Source: Bacteroidales bacterium UBA3382 (GTDB lineage: Bacteria; Bacteroidota; Bacteroidia; Bacteroidales; UBA932). Taken from it: a stretch of DNA of 6,874 nt. Below the pieces are notes generated by a model, which saw only the letters and a program-made list of their open reading frames with translations, was not told where the DNA came from and made no database searches. The stretch is taken from assembly GCA_002358965.1 (NCBI GenBank), contig DEPW01000036.1, forward strand, positions 1 to 6,874, given 5' to 3'. A program made the position numbers and the translations under genes. Position 1 is the first letter of the stretch; each line of letters starts with the position of its first letter. Of the stretch, positions 1 through 6,243 are shown piece by piece.

Positions 1-32
1 GAAATAGGTCCTTTTTCCATTTTACTATTCAT
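1..32 (-). CDS. start of a further minus-strand gene (partial, at window edge)
   Basis: On the minus strand, 15 bp after the large mutase subunit ends, an ATG (complement of 30-32) opens a frame reading MNSKMEKGPIS that runs off the left edge. A second in-frame ATG (complement of 18-20) gives MEKGPIS. No hairpin terminator lies between the mutase stop and this start, so co-transcription is plausible. There is no clear Shine-Dalgarno sequence, which is normal for Bacteroidota. The MxKGPIS start faintly recalls bacterial deoxyhypusine-synthase-like proteins, but that rests on about seven residues and is only a hint. It could also be a chance open frame; only about ten codons are visible. Confidence 0.3.
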   Translation of the reverse strand, partial: MNSKMEKGPI

Positions 33-51
33 TGAAATCAGTTGAAATCAG
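32..51. repeat. tandem 10-bp direct repeat over the mutB stop codon
   Basis: The unit TTGAAATCAG occurs twice back to back (32-41 and 42-51) with no mismatch. On the minus strand it covers the last base of the Asp codon and the TGA of the large mutase subunit, and it reaches into the start codon of the next open frame. It may be a small local duplication between two operon genes. No function is evident. Confidence 0.6.
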
Positions 52-2174
52 TCCCTGTCGAGCAGTTCCATCATCTTTACGACAGCGTAGCTGATGGTCG
101 TTCCCGGGCCGAATATGGCCGCTGCGCCTGCTTTGTAAAGTGCGTCGTAGTCTTGAGGAGGAATGACGCCGCCGACTACAACTATGATGTCTTCACGCCC
201 GAGTTTCTTCAGCTCGTCGATGATCTGAGGTACGAGAGTGAGGTGTCCGGCTGCAAGCGAGGATACGCCTACGATATGGACATCGTTCTCGACAGCCTGC
301 CTTGCTGCTTCTTCCGGAGTCTGGAACAGAGGTCCCATGTCGACATCGAAACCGCAGTCGGCATAGCCGGTAGCTACTACTTTCGCACCTCGGTCGTGGC
401 CGTCCTGTCCGAGTTTGGCAATCATGATACGAGGCTGGCGGCCTTCTTTCTTCGCAAATTCGGCTACCATGGCCTTGGCCTTCTCGAATTCGCTGTCGTT
501 GTGTACTTCTGATGAATATACGCCTGTGTTCATACGGATGGTTGCTTTATAACGTCCTACGATTTTCTCGCATGCGTCCGAAATTTCACCGAGGGTGGCC
601 CTGACTTTGGCTGCCTCTACTGCAAGCTCGAGCAGGTTGCCTTCGCCTGTCTCCACGCATTTGGTGATGGCTTCGAGGGCTTTCCGTACGGCGTCGTCGT
701 CGCGTTTGGCGCGGAGCTCTTTGAGCCTTCTGATCTGGCTTTCACGGACGGCGGTATTGTCGATGGTGAGTACCTCGATAGGATCTTCATGGTCGAGGCG
801 GTATTTGTTGATGCCGACGATCGTATCATGGCCTGAATCGATTCTTGCCTGTTTGCGGGCTGCTGCCTCTTCGATGCGGAGCTTAGGTATGCCGGTCTCG
901 ATGGCTTTTGCCATACCTCCGAGCTTCTCGACTTCCTGGATATGCTCCCAAGCCCTGTGGGCTATGTCGTTGGTGAGGGATTCGATATAGTATGAACCTG
1001 CCCATGGGTCGAGGCTGCGGCATACATTCGTCTCTTCCTGTATGTAAATCTGCGTGTTGCGCGCGATACGGGCGGAGAAGTCCGTAGGAAGCGCGATTGC
1101 TTCGTCCAATGCGTTGGTATGCAGGGACTGGGTGTGTCCGAGAGCCGCTCCCATTGCTTCGATGCAGGTGCGCGCTACATTGTTGAACGGATCCTGCTCT
1201 GTAAGCGACCATCCGGAAGTCTGGCAGTGCGTGCGGAGCGAGAGAGACTTAGGGTTCTTAGGGTTGAACTGTTTCACGATTTTCGCCCAGAGCATACGGG
1301 CTGCACGCATCTTTGCGATTTCCATGAAATGGTTCATTCCGATAGCCCAGAAGAACGAGAGCCTTGGGGCGAACGCGTCTACATCTATTCCTGCCTTGAT
1401 ACCGGTACGGAGGTATTCCAGACCGTCGGCAAGGGTGTAGGCCATTTCGATGTCGCAAGTTGCTCCGGCTTCCTGCATGTGGTATCCCGAGATGGATATC
1501 GAGTTGAACTTAGGCATATATTTAGATGTATATGCGAAAATGTCCCCGATGATCCTCATCGAAAATTCAGGAGGGTAGATGTAAGTGTTGCGGACCATGA
1601 ACTCCTTGAGGATGTCGTTCTGGATGGTACCTGCCATCTCTTCGAGTTTGGCTCCCTGTTCGAGGCCTGCCACGATGTAAAACGCCATGATAGGGAGGAC
1701 TGCTCCGTTCATAGTCATCGAAACGGACATCTTGTTGAGAGGAATCTGGTCGAAGAGCACTTTCATGTCTTCCACGCTGCAGATGCTGACACCGGCCTTG
1801 CCCACATCGCCGACTACCCTCGGATGGTCGGCATCGTATCCGCGGTGCGTCGCAAGGTCGAATGCCACGGACAGTCCTTTCTGGCCTGCTGCGAGGTTCC
1901 TGCGGTAAAACGCGTTGGACTCTTCGGCTGTCGAGAATCCCGCATACTGGCGGATGGTCCATGGTTTCTGTACATACATGGTAGAATAAGGTCCACGGAG
2001 GTATGGAGGTATTCCGGCCGCGTAGTTGAGGTGTTCCATCCCCTCAAGGTCGGCAGCTGTATAAAGCGGTTTTACCGGAATCTGTTCCGGAGTGTTCCAA
2101 ACAGGCGCTTCGGCCGTATTTGCGTGACCGCAACTCTTGTTGCTGAATTCGATATCTTTAAAATTAGGTTTCAT
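48..2174 (-). CDS. mutB: methylmalonyl-CoA mutase, large (catalytic, B12-binding) subunit
   Basis: This is the catalytic chain of adenosylcobalamin-dependent methylmalonyl-CoA mutase, which interconverts (R)-methylmalonyl-CoA and succinyl-CoA in the cytoplasm. In Bacteroidales this serves the succinate-to-propionate route. The 708 residues fit the family's usual length. Residues about 25-540 form the TIM-barrel substrate domain, with PWTIRQYAGFSTA at 71-83 (Tyr77 matching Tyr89 of the Propionibacterium enzyme), Arg195 in EFMVRNTYIYPP (matching Arg207) and SGYHMQEAG with Tyr231/His232 (matching Tyr243/His244). Residues about 580-708 form the cobalamin domain, with the base-off motif DGHDRG at 591-596 (His593 as the lower cobalt ligand), VGVSSLAAGH at 635-644 and VVGGVIPPQD at 666-675. 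All key residues are present. The gene starts 18 bp after the small-subunit stop, with AAAGGA 8 nt before the ATG, so it is surely in the same operon. Confidence 0.98.
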   Translation of the reverse strand: MKPNFKDIEFSNKSCGHANTAEAPVWNTPEQIPVKPLYTAADLEGMEHLNYAAGIPPYLRGPYSTMYVQKPWTIRQYAGFSTAEESNAFYRRNLAAGQKGLSVAFDLATHRGYDADHPRVVGDVGKAGVSICSVEDMKVLFDQIPLNKMSVSMTMNGAVLPIMAFYIVAGLEQGAKLEEMAGTIQNDILKEFMVRNTYIYPPEFSMRIIGDIFAYTSKYMPKFNSISISGYHMQEAGATCDIEMAYTLADGLEYLRTGIKAGIDVDAFAPRLSFFWAIGMNHFMEIAKMRAARMLWAKIVKQFNPKNPKSLSLRTHCQTSGWSLTEQDPFNNVARTCIEAMGAALGHTQSLHTNALDEAIALPTDFSARIARNTQIYIQEETNVCRSLDPWAGSYYIESLTNDIAHRAWEHIQEVEKLGGMAKAIETGIPKLRIEEAAARKQARIDSGHDTIVGINKYRLDHEDPIEVLTIDNTAVRESQIRRLKELRAKRDDDAVRKALEAITKCVETGEGNLLELAVEAAKVRATLGEISDACEKIVGRYKATIRMNTGVYSSEVHNDSEFEKAKAMVAEFAKKEGRQPRIMIAKLGQDGHDRGAKVVATGYADCGFDVDMGPLFQTPEEAARQAVENDVHIVGVSSLAAGHLTLVPQIIDELKKLGREDIIVVVGGVIPPQDYDALYKAGAAAIFGPGTTISYAVVKMMELLDRD

Positions 2175-2192
2175 CTCTTTTGTCCTTTTAAA

Positions 2193-4052
2193 TTAAAGCT
2201 CTTTGATGCCCATTTTGGCCTGATACTGTTTGAGCGTTTCGAGAACGTTGCATTTTACATTGATGAAATGGGTGATGCCTTTTGCGATAAGCTCTTCGTT
2301 TTCGCCTCCGGCAACGACCAAAAGCGCCTTGCCCCCGAGTTTTTCCGCAATCTGAGGAACGGCTTCCGGATATTCCTCATCCGACGAGCAGGCTACTACT
2401 ATGTCGGCCTTTGCCTCGATAGCGGCCCTGACGCCTTCTTCGATGTCCGTGAAGCGGTTGTTGTCTACCACCTTGAAGCCGGCTACCGCGAAGAAGTTGC
2501 ATGCGAACTGGGCCCTTGCCCTGCACATTGCGAGATTGCCGAATGTGAGCATGAACGCCATAGGCTGTTTCCCGCTCTTGTCGGTCGAGTAACGCAATTC
2601 CTCGAACGGTTGTGCGGCACGGTATTTTTCAAGCGGCTCTGCAATCTGAGGCTTGTCGGCCTCCGGTTTGACGGCTCCGCGTTTTACTATATCGAGAGTG
2701 ATACCGTCCTGTATCTTCTCAAGGAAGTTAGGGTACTGGTTGGTTCCGAGTATGGTCGCACGGCGGGTCTCGAACTTCTTGTCACGGTCTGCTGCCACCG
2801 CCTTGATTTCTTTCTGGACATGTCCGGACTTGAAGGCTTCGACATATCCGCCTTCGTCCATCGTCTTCCTGAAGATGTCCCAAGCTACCTTCGCGATGGA
2901 TGCCGTAAGGGTCTCCACGAAATATGAACCTGCTGCAGGATCGACCACTTTGTCGAAATGGCTCTCTTCCTTGAGGATGTTCTGTACATTCCTTGCGATG
3001 TGCGAGCTGAACTCGTCCGGTTTCCGGAACGCGTGGTCGAACGGAAGCACTTCCAGGGAGTCGACACCGGCGATGGTTGCGCTCATCGCTTCGGTAGTGT
3101 CGCGGAGCATGTTGACATATGCGTCATATACTGTCTGGTTCCATGCGCTTGTGACTGCATGTATCTTCATTTTCATCGCGCAACCGCATTCCACGCCATA
3201 GTCTTTGACGATGTTCGCCCACAGCATGCGTGCCGCGCGGAATTTTGCAATCTCCATAAAATAATTCGAGCTTACCGCAAAGGTGAATTTGATGCGGCGT
3301 GCCGCTTCCTCTGCCGCTATGCCCTGGTCTGTGAGCCTGTCCATGTATTCGACACCCATGGCAAGACCGAAGCCGAGTTCCTGTGTGATCGAAGCCCCGG
3401 CATCATTGAAGACATATGGCCTTACGCCTATTACCCTGATGCCTTTGTAGTCTTTTACGAGCCTGATGCATTCCGCTGCGGTTTCAAACACCTTGTCATT
3501 GCAGAAATAGCCTTTTGTGTTAAGGGTGCGGATAGGGTCGAAGTCGAACGATGCCCTGATGCTGTCCTTGCCGTAGCCCTTTGCTGCCGCATATGCGAGG
3601 AAGCGGCCGATGGTTTCAGGCGCTTCCGTGCAAAGTGATACGAAGTTGATTTCGACGGCTGTCAGTTCGATGCCGTTAAGAAGCGTTGCCATTTCGGCGT
3701 CGCTTATCGCCCCCTTCATTACGAATCCGATCGAATCGGCGCCTTTCATGAGTGCGTCGAGGGCGTGCGCATTGGCCTTGTCGTAACCTTCGCATACGCA
3801 GAAGTCCTGGCGGATCAGCCAGTGGTTGTCTTCTTTAGTCCCGCGGACATAAGGGAATTCGCCCGGTTGTGTTCCGAGGTGTTTTATTCCCTGGAGATCT
3901 TCGGCACGGTAGTAAGGACGAACTTCGAAGCCTTCGCCTGTCTTCCAGACGAGCTTCTTGTTGTAGTCAGCGCCTTTGAGATCCCTGTTGATGACCTCCT
4001 CCCACTCTTGGGTGGTTACAGGAGGAAATTCAGCGAATAATTTCTCTGCCAT
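2193..4052 (-). CDS. mutA: methylmalonyl-CoA mutase, small (non-catalytic) subunit
   Basis: This is the partner chain of the heterodimeric methylmalonyl-CoA mutase. It has the same two-domain layout as the large subunit but does not hold the cofactor. From the chosen start it has 619 residues, a usual length for small subunits. Visible blocks are RPYVFNDAGAS at 211-221, where the large subunit has Tyr-His; FMEIAKFRAARMLWA at 265-279; and VVDPAAGSYFVETLT at 369-383. In the C-terminal domain the position of the cobalamin motif reads FGNLAMCRARAQF (504-516) and lacks DxHxxG, as expected for a non-catalytic chain. The frame extends upstream to 4151, but MAEKLFAEFPPVT matches family N-termini and the promoter lies inside that extension, so 4052 is preferred. 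There is no Shine-Dalgarno, only an A-rich leader. It is the first gene of the operon. Confidence 0.95.
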   Translation of the reverse strand: MAEKLFAEFPPVTTQEWEEVINRDLKGADYNKKLVWKTGEGFEVRPYYRAEDLQGIKHLGTQPGEFPYVRGTKEDNHWLIRQDFCVCEGYDKANAHALDALMKGADSIGFVMKGAISDAEMATLLNGIELTAVEINFVSLCTEAPETIGRFLAYAAAKGYGKDSIRASFDFDPIRTLNTKGYFCNDKVFETAAECIRLVKDYKGIRVIGVRPYVFNDAGASITQELGFGLAMGVEYMDRLTDQGIAAEEAARRIKFTFAVSSNYFMEIAKFRAARMLWANIVKDYGVECGCAMKMKIHAVTSAWNQTVYDAYVNMLRDTTEAMSATIAGVDSLEVLPFDHAFRKPDEFSSHIARNVQNILKEESHFDKVVDPAAGSYFVETLTASIAKVAWDIFRKTMDEGGYVEAFKSGHVQKEIKAVAADRDKKFETRRATILGTNQYPNFLEKIQDGITLDIVKRGAVKPEADKPQIAEPLEKYRAAQPFEELRYSTDKSGKQPMAFMLTFGNLAMCRARAQFACNFFAVAGFKVVDNNRFTDIEEGVRAAIEAKADIVVACSSDEEYPEAVPQIAEKLGGKALLVVAGGENEELIAKGITHFINVKCNVLETLKQYQAKMGIKEL

Positions 4053-4099
4053 TTTTTGATATTTTAGATAAAAAAACTTCTTTTCGGTCAATAACTCGG

Positions 4100-4130
4100 C
4101 AAAGTTACACAAATTTCCGACAGTTTGAAC
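4100..4130 (-). promoter_or_regulatory. probable promoter of the mutAB operon
   Basis: On the minus strand TAACTTTG (complement of 4100-4107) matches the Bacteroidota -7 consensus TAnnTTTG at every fixed position, 47 bp upstream of the mutA start. The -33 element is poor: GTTC (complement of 4127-4130) lies at the expected distance of 19 bp in place of TTTG. The implied leader of about 40-45 nt is too short for a cobalamin riboswitch. Confidence 0.55.
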
Positions 4131-4209
4131 GCTTTTGATATCGAATCGCATGCCGGGAACAAATCAGTACGATAAGTCACGATTCGGCATGGCGGAAAAA
4201 AGTTGTTTT

Positions 4210-4371
4210 AGAAGCTGTTTAAAATTTTTTCTCAGAATGTTTGAGACATGCTTTTGTGCAGGTTTTTGTCGTTTTTTGAGGAGAATAGCAGCGCTATTGT
4301 GTGATAAAAACGGCAGAAAGATGCCGGAATGATGCCTCAAAGAACTTTTGAAAAAATTTTAAACAGCTTCT
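4210..4371. mobile_element. MITE-like 162-bp imperfect palindrome with 22-bp perfect terminal inverted repeats
   Basis: Bases 4210-4231 and 4350-4371 are perfect reverse complements over 22 bp, beginning AGAAGCTGTTTAAAA. The arms go on pairing inward in blocks: 4240-4249 with 4332-4341 (one mismatch), CGTTTTT at 4270-4276 with AAAAACG at 4306-4312, and AATAGC at 4284-4289 with GCTATT at 4293-4298 around a 3-nt loop. The whole element could fold into one long hairpin. If the ends are set at GAAGCTG...CAGCTTC (4211-4370), TTA flanks both sides (4208-4210 and 4371-4373), which would be a 3-bp target duplication. No protein is encoded, so it would need a transposase in trans. It lies between two divergent transcription units. 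It could instead be a structured intergenic repeat of another kind; seeing more copies would settle this. Confidence 0.7.
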
Positions 4372-4445
4372 TAATCGAAAAAATTCATTATATTCGAATG
4401 TCATTGATTCGTTAATCATTAAATCATAATACCGGAGGCATGACT

Positions 4446-4742
4446 ATGAAACGATTTTTTTACTGATTCCTTGTGTGACAATATGTTTGTTGCTTCCGAC
4501 ATATTCCGCGTCAGCCGGAGCGATTCCTGACGAAGATGGTTTTACCCTCGGAGCGGCAAGGTCCAGGGCTATGTCGGCCTCGAAGCCGGAATATCCGTCC
4601 GGCTCTGGGATTTGTCGTGAACTTCGCAAAAGTCTCTCTGGACATAGGCCTGAAATGCGGATTCTCGCCCTATGTGAGAATGGGCGGCGACGGCAGACTG
4701 TGGCATCCTATTCCGGCATTCGGCGTCGGCCTGTGGTTCTGA
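4446..4742 (+). pseudogene. decayed gene for a small exported, probably outer-membrane beta-barrel protein
   Basis: A GGAGG (4434-4438) stands 7 nt before an ATG that reads MKRFFY and then stops at 4464-4466. Reading on in the next frame, as if one T were missing from the T7 run at 4455-4461, gives a textbook signal peptide: MKRFF, then LLIPCVTICLLLPTYS, then ASA-GA as signal peptidase I site, followed by IPDEDGFTLG. Near 4551-4556 sense moves to a third frame (GKVQGYVGLEAGISVRLWD). Near 4608-4620 it returns to the first frame (FAKVSLDIGLKCGFSPYVRM ... PAFGVGLWF), ending at TGA 4740-4742. All three shifts act like single-base losses. The alternating Gly/aromatic residues and the final Phe suggest a beta-barrel C-terminus; that is inference. 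With the shifts repaired the product is about 100 residues, short for a barrel, so sequence may also have been lost. An ATG at 4440 is a less likely start. No family was recognised. Confidence 0.65.
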
Positions 4743-4785
4743 ACCGCCGGATACTGCCAATCATGCAAGTCCTTGAAAGAAAATT

Positions 4786-4815
4786 TTTGTAATTGCGGAA
4801 ATTTCCTTAACTTTG
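4786..4815 (+). promoter_or_regulatory. promoter of rpsU
   Basis: TTTG (4786-4789), an 18-bp spacer and TAACTTTG (4808-4815) match both elements of the Bacteroidota primary-sigma promoter. Transcription would begin near 4820-4824, giving a leader of roughly 25 nt that carries the strong ribosome binding site. It is the best promoter match in the window. Confidence 0.8.
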
Positions 4816-4827
4816 CGCCCCAGAACA

Positions 4828-4837
4828 AAAGGAGGTG
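4828..4837 (+). promoter_or_regulatory. unusually strong Shine-Dalgarno sequence of rpsU
   Basis: AAAGGAGGTG can pair along ten contiguous bases with the 16S 3' end, with GGAGG ending 10 nt before the ATG. Strong sites like this are rare in Bacteroidota, where bS21, bS18 and bS6 bury the anti-SD in the 30S subunit. A bS21-poor ribosome would expose its anti-SD and favour this mRNA, which fits autogenous control as described for Flavobacterium rpsU. Confidence 0.8.
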
Positions 4838-4845
4838 TGTGTTAA

Positions 4846-5037
4846 ATGATCATTGTACCGGTAAAAGAAGGCGAAAACATAGAGAAGGCTCTGAAGAAAT
4901 TCAAAAGGAAATTCGAGAAAACGGGTGCTCTCCGCGAACTCCGTGCCCGGAAGACTTTCGTGAAGCCGTCTGTGAAGAGGAGGGATGAGATTAAGAAAGC
5001 CATCTATGTACAGCACATGCAGCTTCGTGACGAATAA
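4846..5037 (+). CDS. rpsU: 30S ribosomal protein bS21
   Basis: This is the small, basic ribosomal protein bS21 of the 30S platform, next to the 3' end of 16S rRNA. Its 63 residues fit the Bacteroidota form. The N-terminal MIIVPVKEGENIEKALKKFK is the family signature, followed by the Arg/Lys-rich helices KFEKTGALRELRARK (22-36) and PSVKRRDEIKKAIYVQ (41-56). In Bacteroidota bS21 helps hold the anti-Shine-Dalgarno bases in a pocket of the 30S subunit. The gene has its own promoter, a strong Shine-Dalgarno and its own terminator, so it is mostly a single-gene unit. Placement ahead of a tyrosine recombinase and an hpf gene is, from memory, common in Bacteroidales. Confidence 0.97.
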   Translation: MIIVPVKEGENIEKALKKFKRKFEKTGALRELRARKTFVKPSVKRRDEIKKAIYVQHMQLRDE

Positions 5038-5060
5038 GCCGATTATGTTAAAACGATAGG

Positions 5061-5090
5061 CCGCGCTTCTTTCGGAGGCGCGGTTTTTTT
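5061..5090 (+). terminator. intrinsic terminator of rpsU
   Basis: CCGCGC (5061-5066) pairs with GCGCGG (5078-5083). Four more pairs (two G-T wobbles) close a 3-nt loop in the middle, and seven T follow (5084-5090). It lies 23 bp after the rpsU stop, and it separates rpsU from the recombinase gene unless read through. Confidence 0.92.
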
Positions 5091-5146
5091 GTCCGTGTCG
5101 CGCACATTTGCGCCTGGGTTACACATGCGGCTTCAGTGGCGCGTTT

Positions 5147-5178
5147 TTTGGATATATGCAGTGTTTTTCGTAACTTGC
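5147..5178 (+). promoter_or_regulatory. possible promoter of the recombinase-hpf unit
   Basis: TTTG (5147-5150), a 20-bp spacer and TAACTTGC (5171-5178) resemble the Bacteroidota promoter. The -7 box looks like TAACTTTG with one T missing, so it would be weaker than that of rpsU. It sits after the rpsU terminator and about 40 bp before the recombinase start, where a promoter is needed. The rest of 5091-5217 shows nothing else clear. Confidence 0.45.
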
Positions 5179-5217
5179 AACATGCAAAGGCCGGAGGCGT
5201 GAACAAGTATATTCAGG

Positions 5218-6243
5218 ATGGTCGGAAACAGTCTCATAAGCGGTTTTGTGGATTATCTCGCATACGAGAAGAGATATTCGGTGCATACTCTTGAAAATTA
5301 TCTCAGGGATGTGGCGGATTTCCTTTCGGCATCGGGACTTGACGAGGCGCCGAAGGGGTGCGGCGATGTATGGGATGCCACCCTGTTGCCCGGGGGGCTG
5401 TCTTCCGTGTTGTCGCCCGGTTGTGCCATGCTTTGCCGTAAACTGTTTTCATACAGTAATGACGATGTGGTTTCATGTCTCAAGAAAGATGTCATCCGTG
5501 CGTATGTCCTGCTCGGCGTAAAGTCGGGCATGTCTGCGGCGACGGTGAACCGCAGGCTTTCTTCGATAAGCGGATTGTGCAGGCTGGCTGTCAAGCGGGG
5601 ACTCATCCCTTCCAATCCTGTGCTGAATGTGAAGCATCTGAAACAGCCGGTACGCCTGCCTTCGTTTTACACCGAAGAGGCCATGTCCGGGTATATCGAT
5701 GCCAATCCTGTCGGGGAATGTTCCGTTCAGGATTCGAGGGACAGGCTGATAGTGACACTGCTGTATTCGACGGGGCTTCGCCGTTCGGAGCTCGTGTCTC
5801 TGAAAACGGAAGATGCGGATCTGTCGAGGAAAGTCCTCAGGGTTATGGGAAAAGGCGGAAAAATGCGAGAAATTCCGCTGACAGACGAGATATGTGAGAA
5901 AATCTTATTATATTTACGCAAAGTTGGTGCGAAGCCGGGCATGCCGCTATTCGTGACAGATTCGGGAAAGCCCTTGTACCCTGCTTTCGTCAACAGGGTC
6001 ATCAAGAGCCAACTCACTGACAATGGCGGTTTTATCGGGAAGAAGAGCCCGCATGTGCTGAGGCATACGATAGCTACCCATCTGCTGAACGAGGGAGCGG
6101 ACCTTAACGCAATCAAGGAAATGCTGGGGCATGCGTCGCTCGCGTCGACCCAGATATATACGCACAACAGCTTCGAGCAACTTAAAGAAACTTATTTAAC
6201 CGCTCACCCAAGAGCCAAAAAAGGAGGGAAACATGGAGATTAG
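5218..6243 (+). CDS. tyrosine recombinase of the XerC/XerD type
   Basis: This is a site-specific recombinase that cuts and rejoins DNA through a tyrosine-phosphate link. The catalytic set is complete: Arg188 in STGLRRSEL, Lys212 in GKGGKMREIPL, His279 and Arg282 in SPHVLRH, His305 in MLGHAS and the nucleophile Tyr314 in TQIYTH. The N-terminal core-binding domain starts normally (FVDYLAYEKRYSVHTLENYLRD by residue 31), but residues about 40-90 hold extra sequence with several Cys, making 341 residues against about 300 for typical XerC/XerD. The rest looks like a housekeeping Xer protein rather than a phage integrase, but XerC and XerD cannot be told apart here. Start ATG 5218 is the first in frame after a stop at 5200-5202; GGAGG at 5193-5197 is 20 nt away and probably does not serve it. 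Its 3' end overlaps hpf by 11 bp. Confidence 0.93.
   Translation: MVGNSLISGFVDYLAYEKRYSVHTLENYLRDVADFLSASGLDEAPKGCGDVWDATLLPGGLSSVLSPGCAMLCRKLFSYSNDDVVSCLKKDVIRAYVLLGVKSGMSAATVNRRLSSISGLCRLAVKRGLIPSNPVLNVKHLKQPVRLPSFYTEEAMSGYIDANPVGECSVQDSRDRLIVTLLYSTGLRRSELVSLKTEDADLSRKVLRVMGKGGKMREIPLTDEICEKILLYLRKVGAKPGMPLFVTDSGKPLYPAFVNRVIKSQLTDNGGFIGKKSPHVLRHTIATHLLNEGADLNAIKEMLGHASLASTQIYTHNSFEQLKETYLTAHPRAKKGGKHGD
6220..6227 (+). promoter_or_regulatory. strong Shine-Dalgarno sequence of hpf
   Basis: AAAGGAGG lies within the last codons of the recombinase gene (Lys-Lys-Gly-Gly), with GGAGG ending 5 nt before the hpf ATG. It can pair over eight bases with the 16S 3' end, almost as well as the rpsU site. 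Part of it is forced by the recombinase coding sequence, and the overlap also allows translational coupling. Confidence 0.75.

Noticed and set aside
1119..2927. A 602-codon open frame on the plus strand, antisense to both mutase genes
   Set aside because: It runs across the mutA-mutB junction opposite two clearly recognised genes, shows no recognisable domain, and is explained by the codon bias of the sense strand.
4053..4100. Cobalamin riboswitch before the B12-dependent mutase operon
   Set aside because: The predicted leader is only about 40-45 nt and shows no B12-box-like conserved core.
4053..4151. N-terminal extension of the small mutase subunit by 33 codons
   Set aside because: The extension does not resemble the family, the TAACTTTG promoter box lies inside it, and MAEKLFAEF is a typical start.
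4135..4332. A 65-codon plus-strand frame in the divergent intergenic region
   Set aside because: Most of it is the left arm and centre of the palindromic element; the Phe/Cys-rich product is what such repeat sequence would give by chance.
4475..4792. A 105-codon plus-strand frame read as one intact gene
   Set aside because: Only its first part (the signal peptide) makes sense. The sensible sequence moves to other frames downstream, so it is treated as part of the pseudogene.
5199..5294. A 31-codon frame from GTG just after GGAGG, overlapping the recombinase start
   Set aside because: The SD to GTG spacing is 1 nt, too close for initiation, and the product is not recognisable; the recombinase frame clearly holds the coding signal.
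5727..6167. Minus-strand open frame of 146 codons inside the recombinase gene
   Set aside because: It lies opposite the conserved catalytic domain and is a shadow of that coding sequence.
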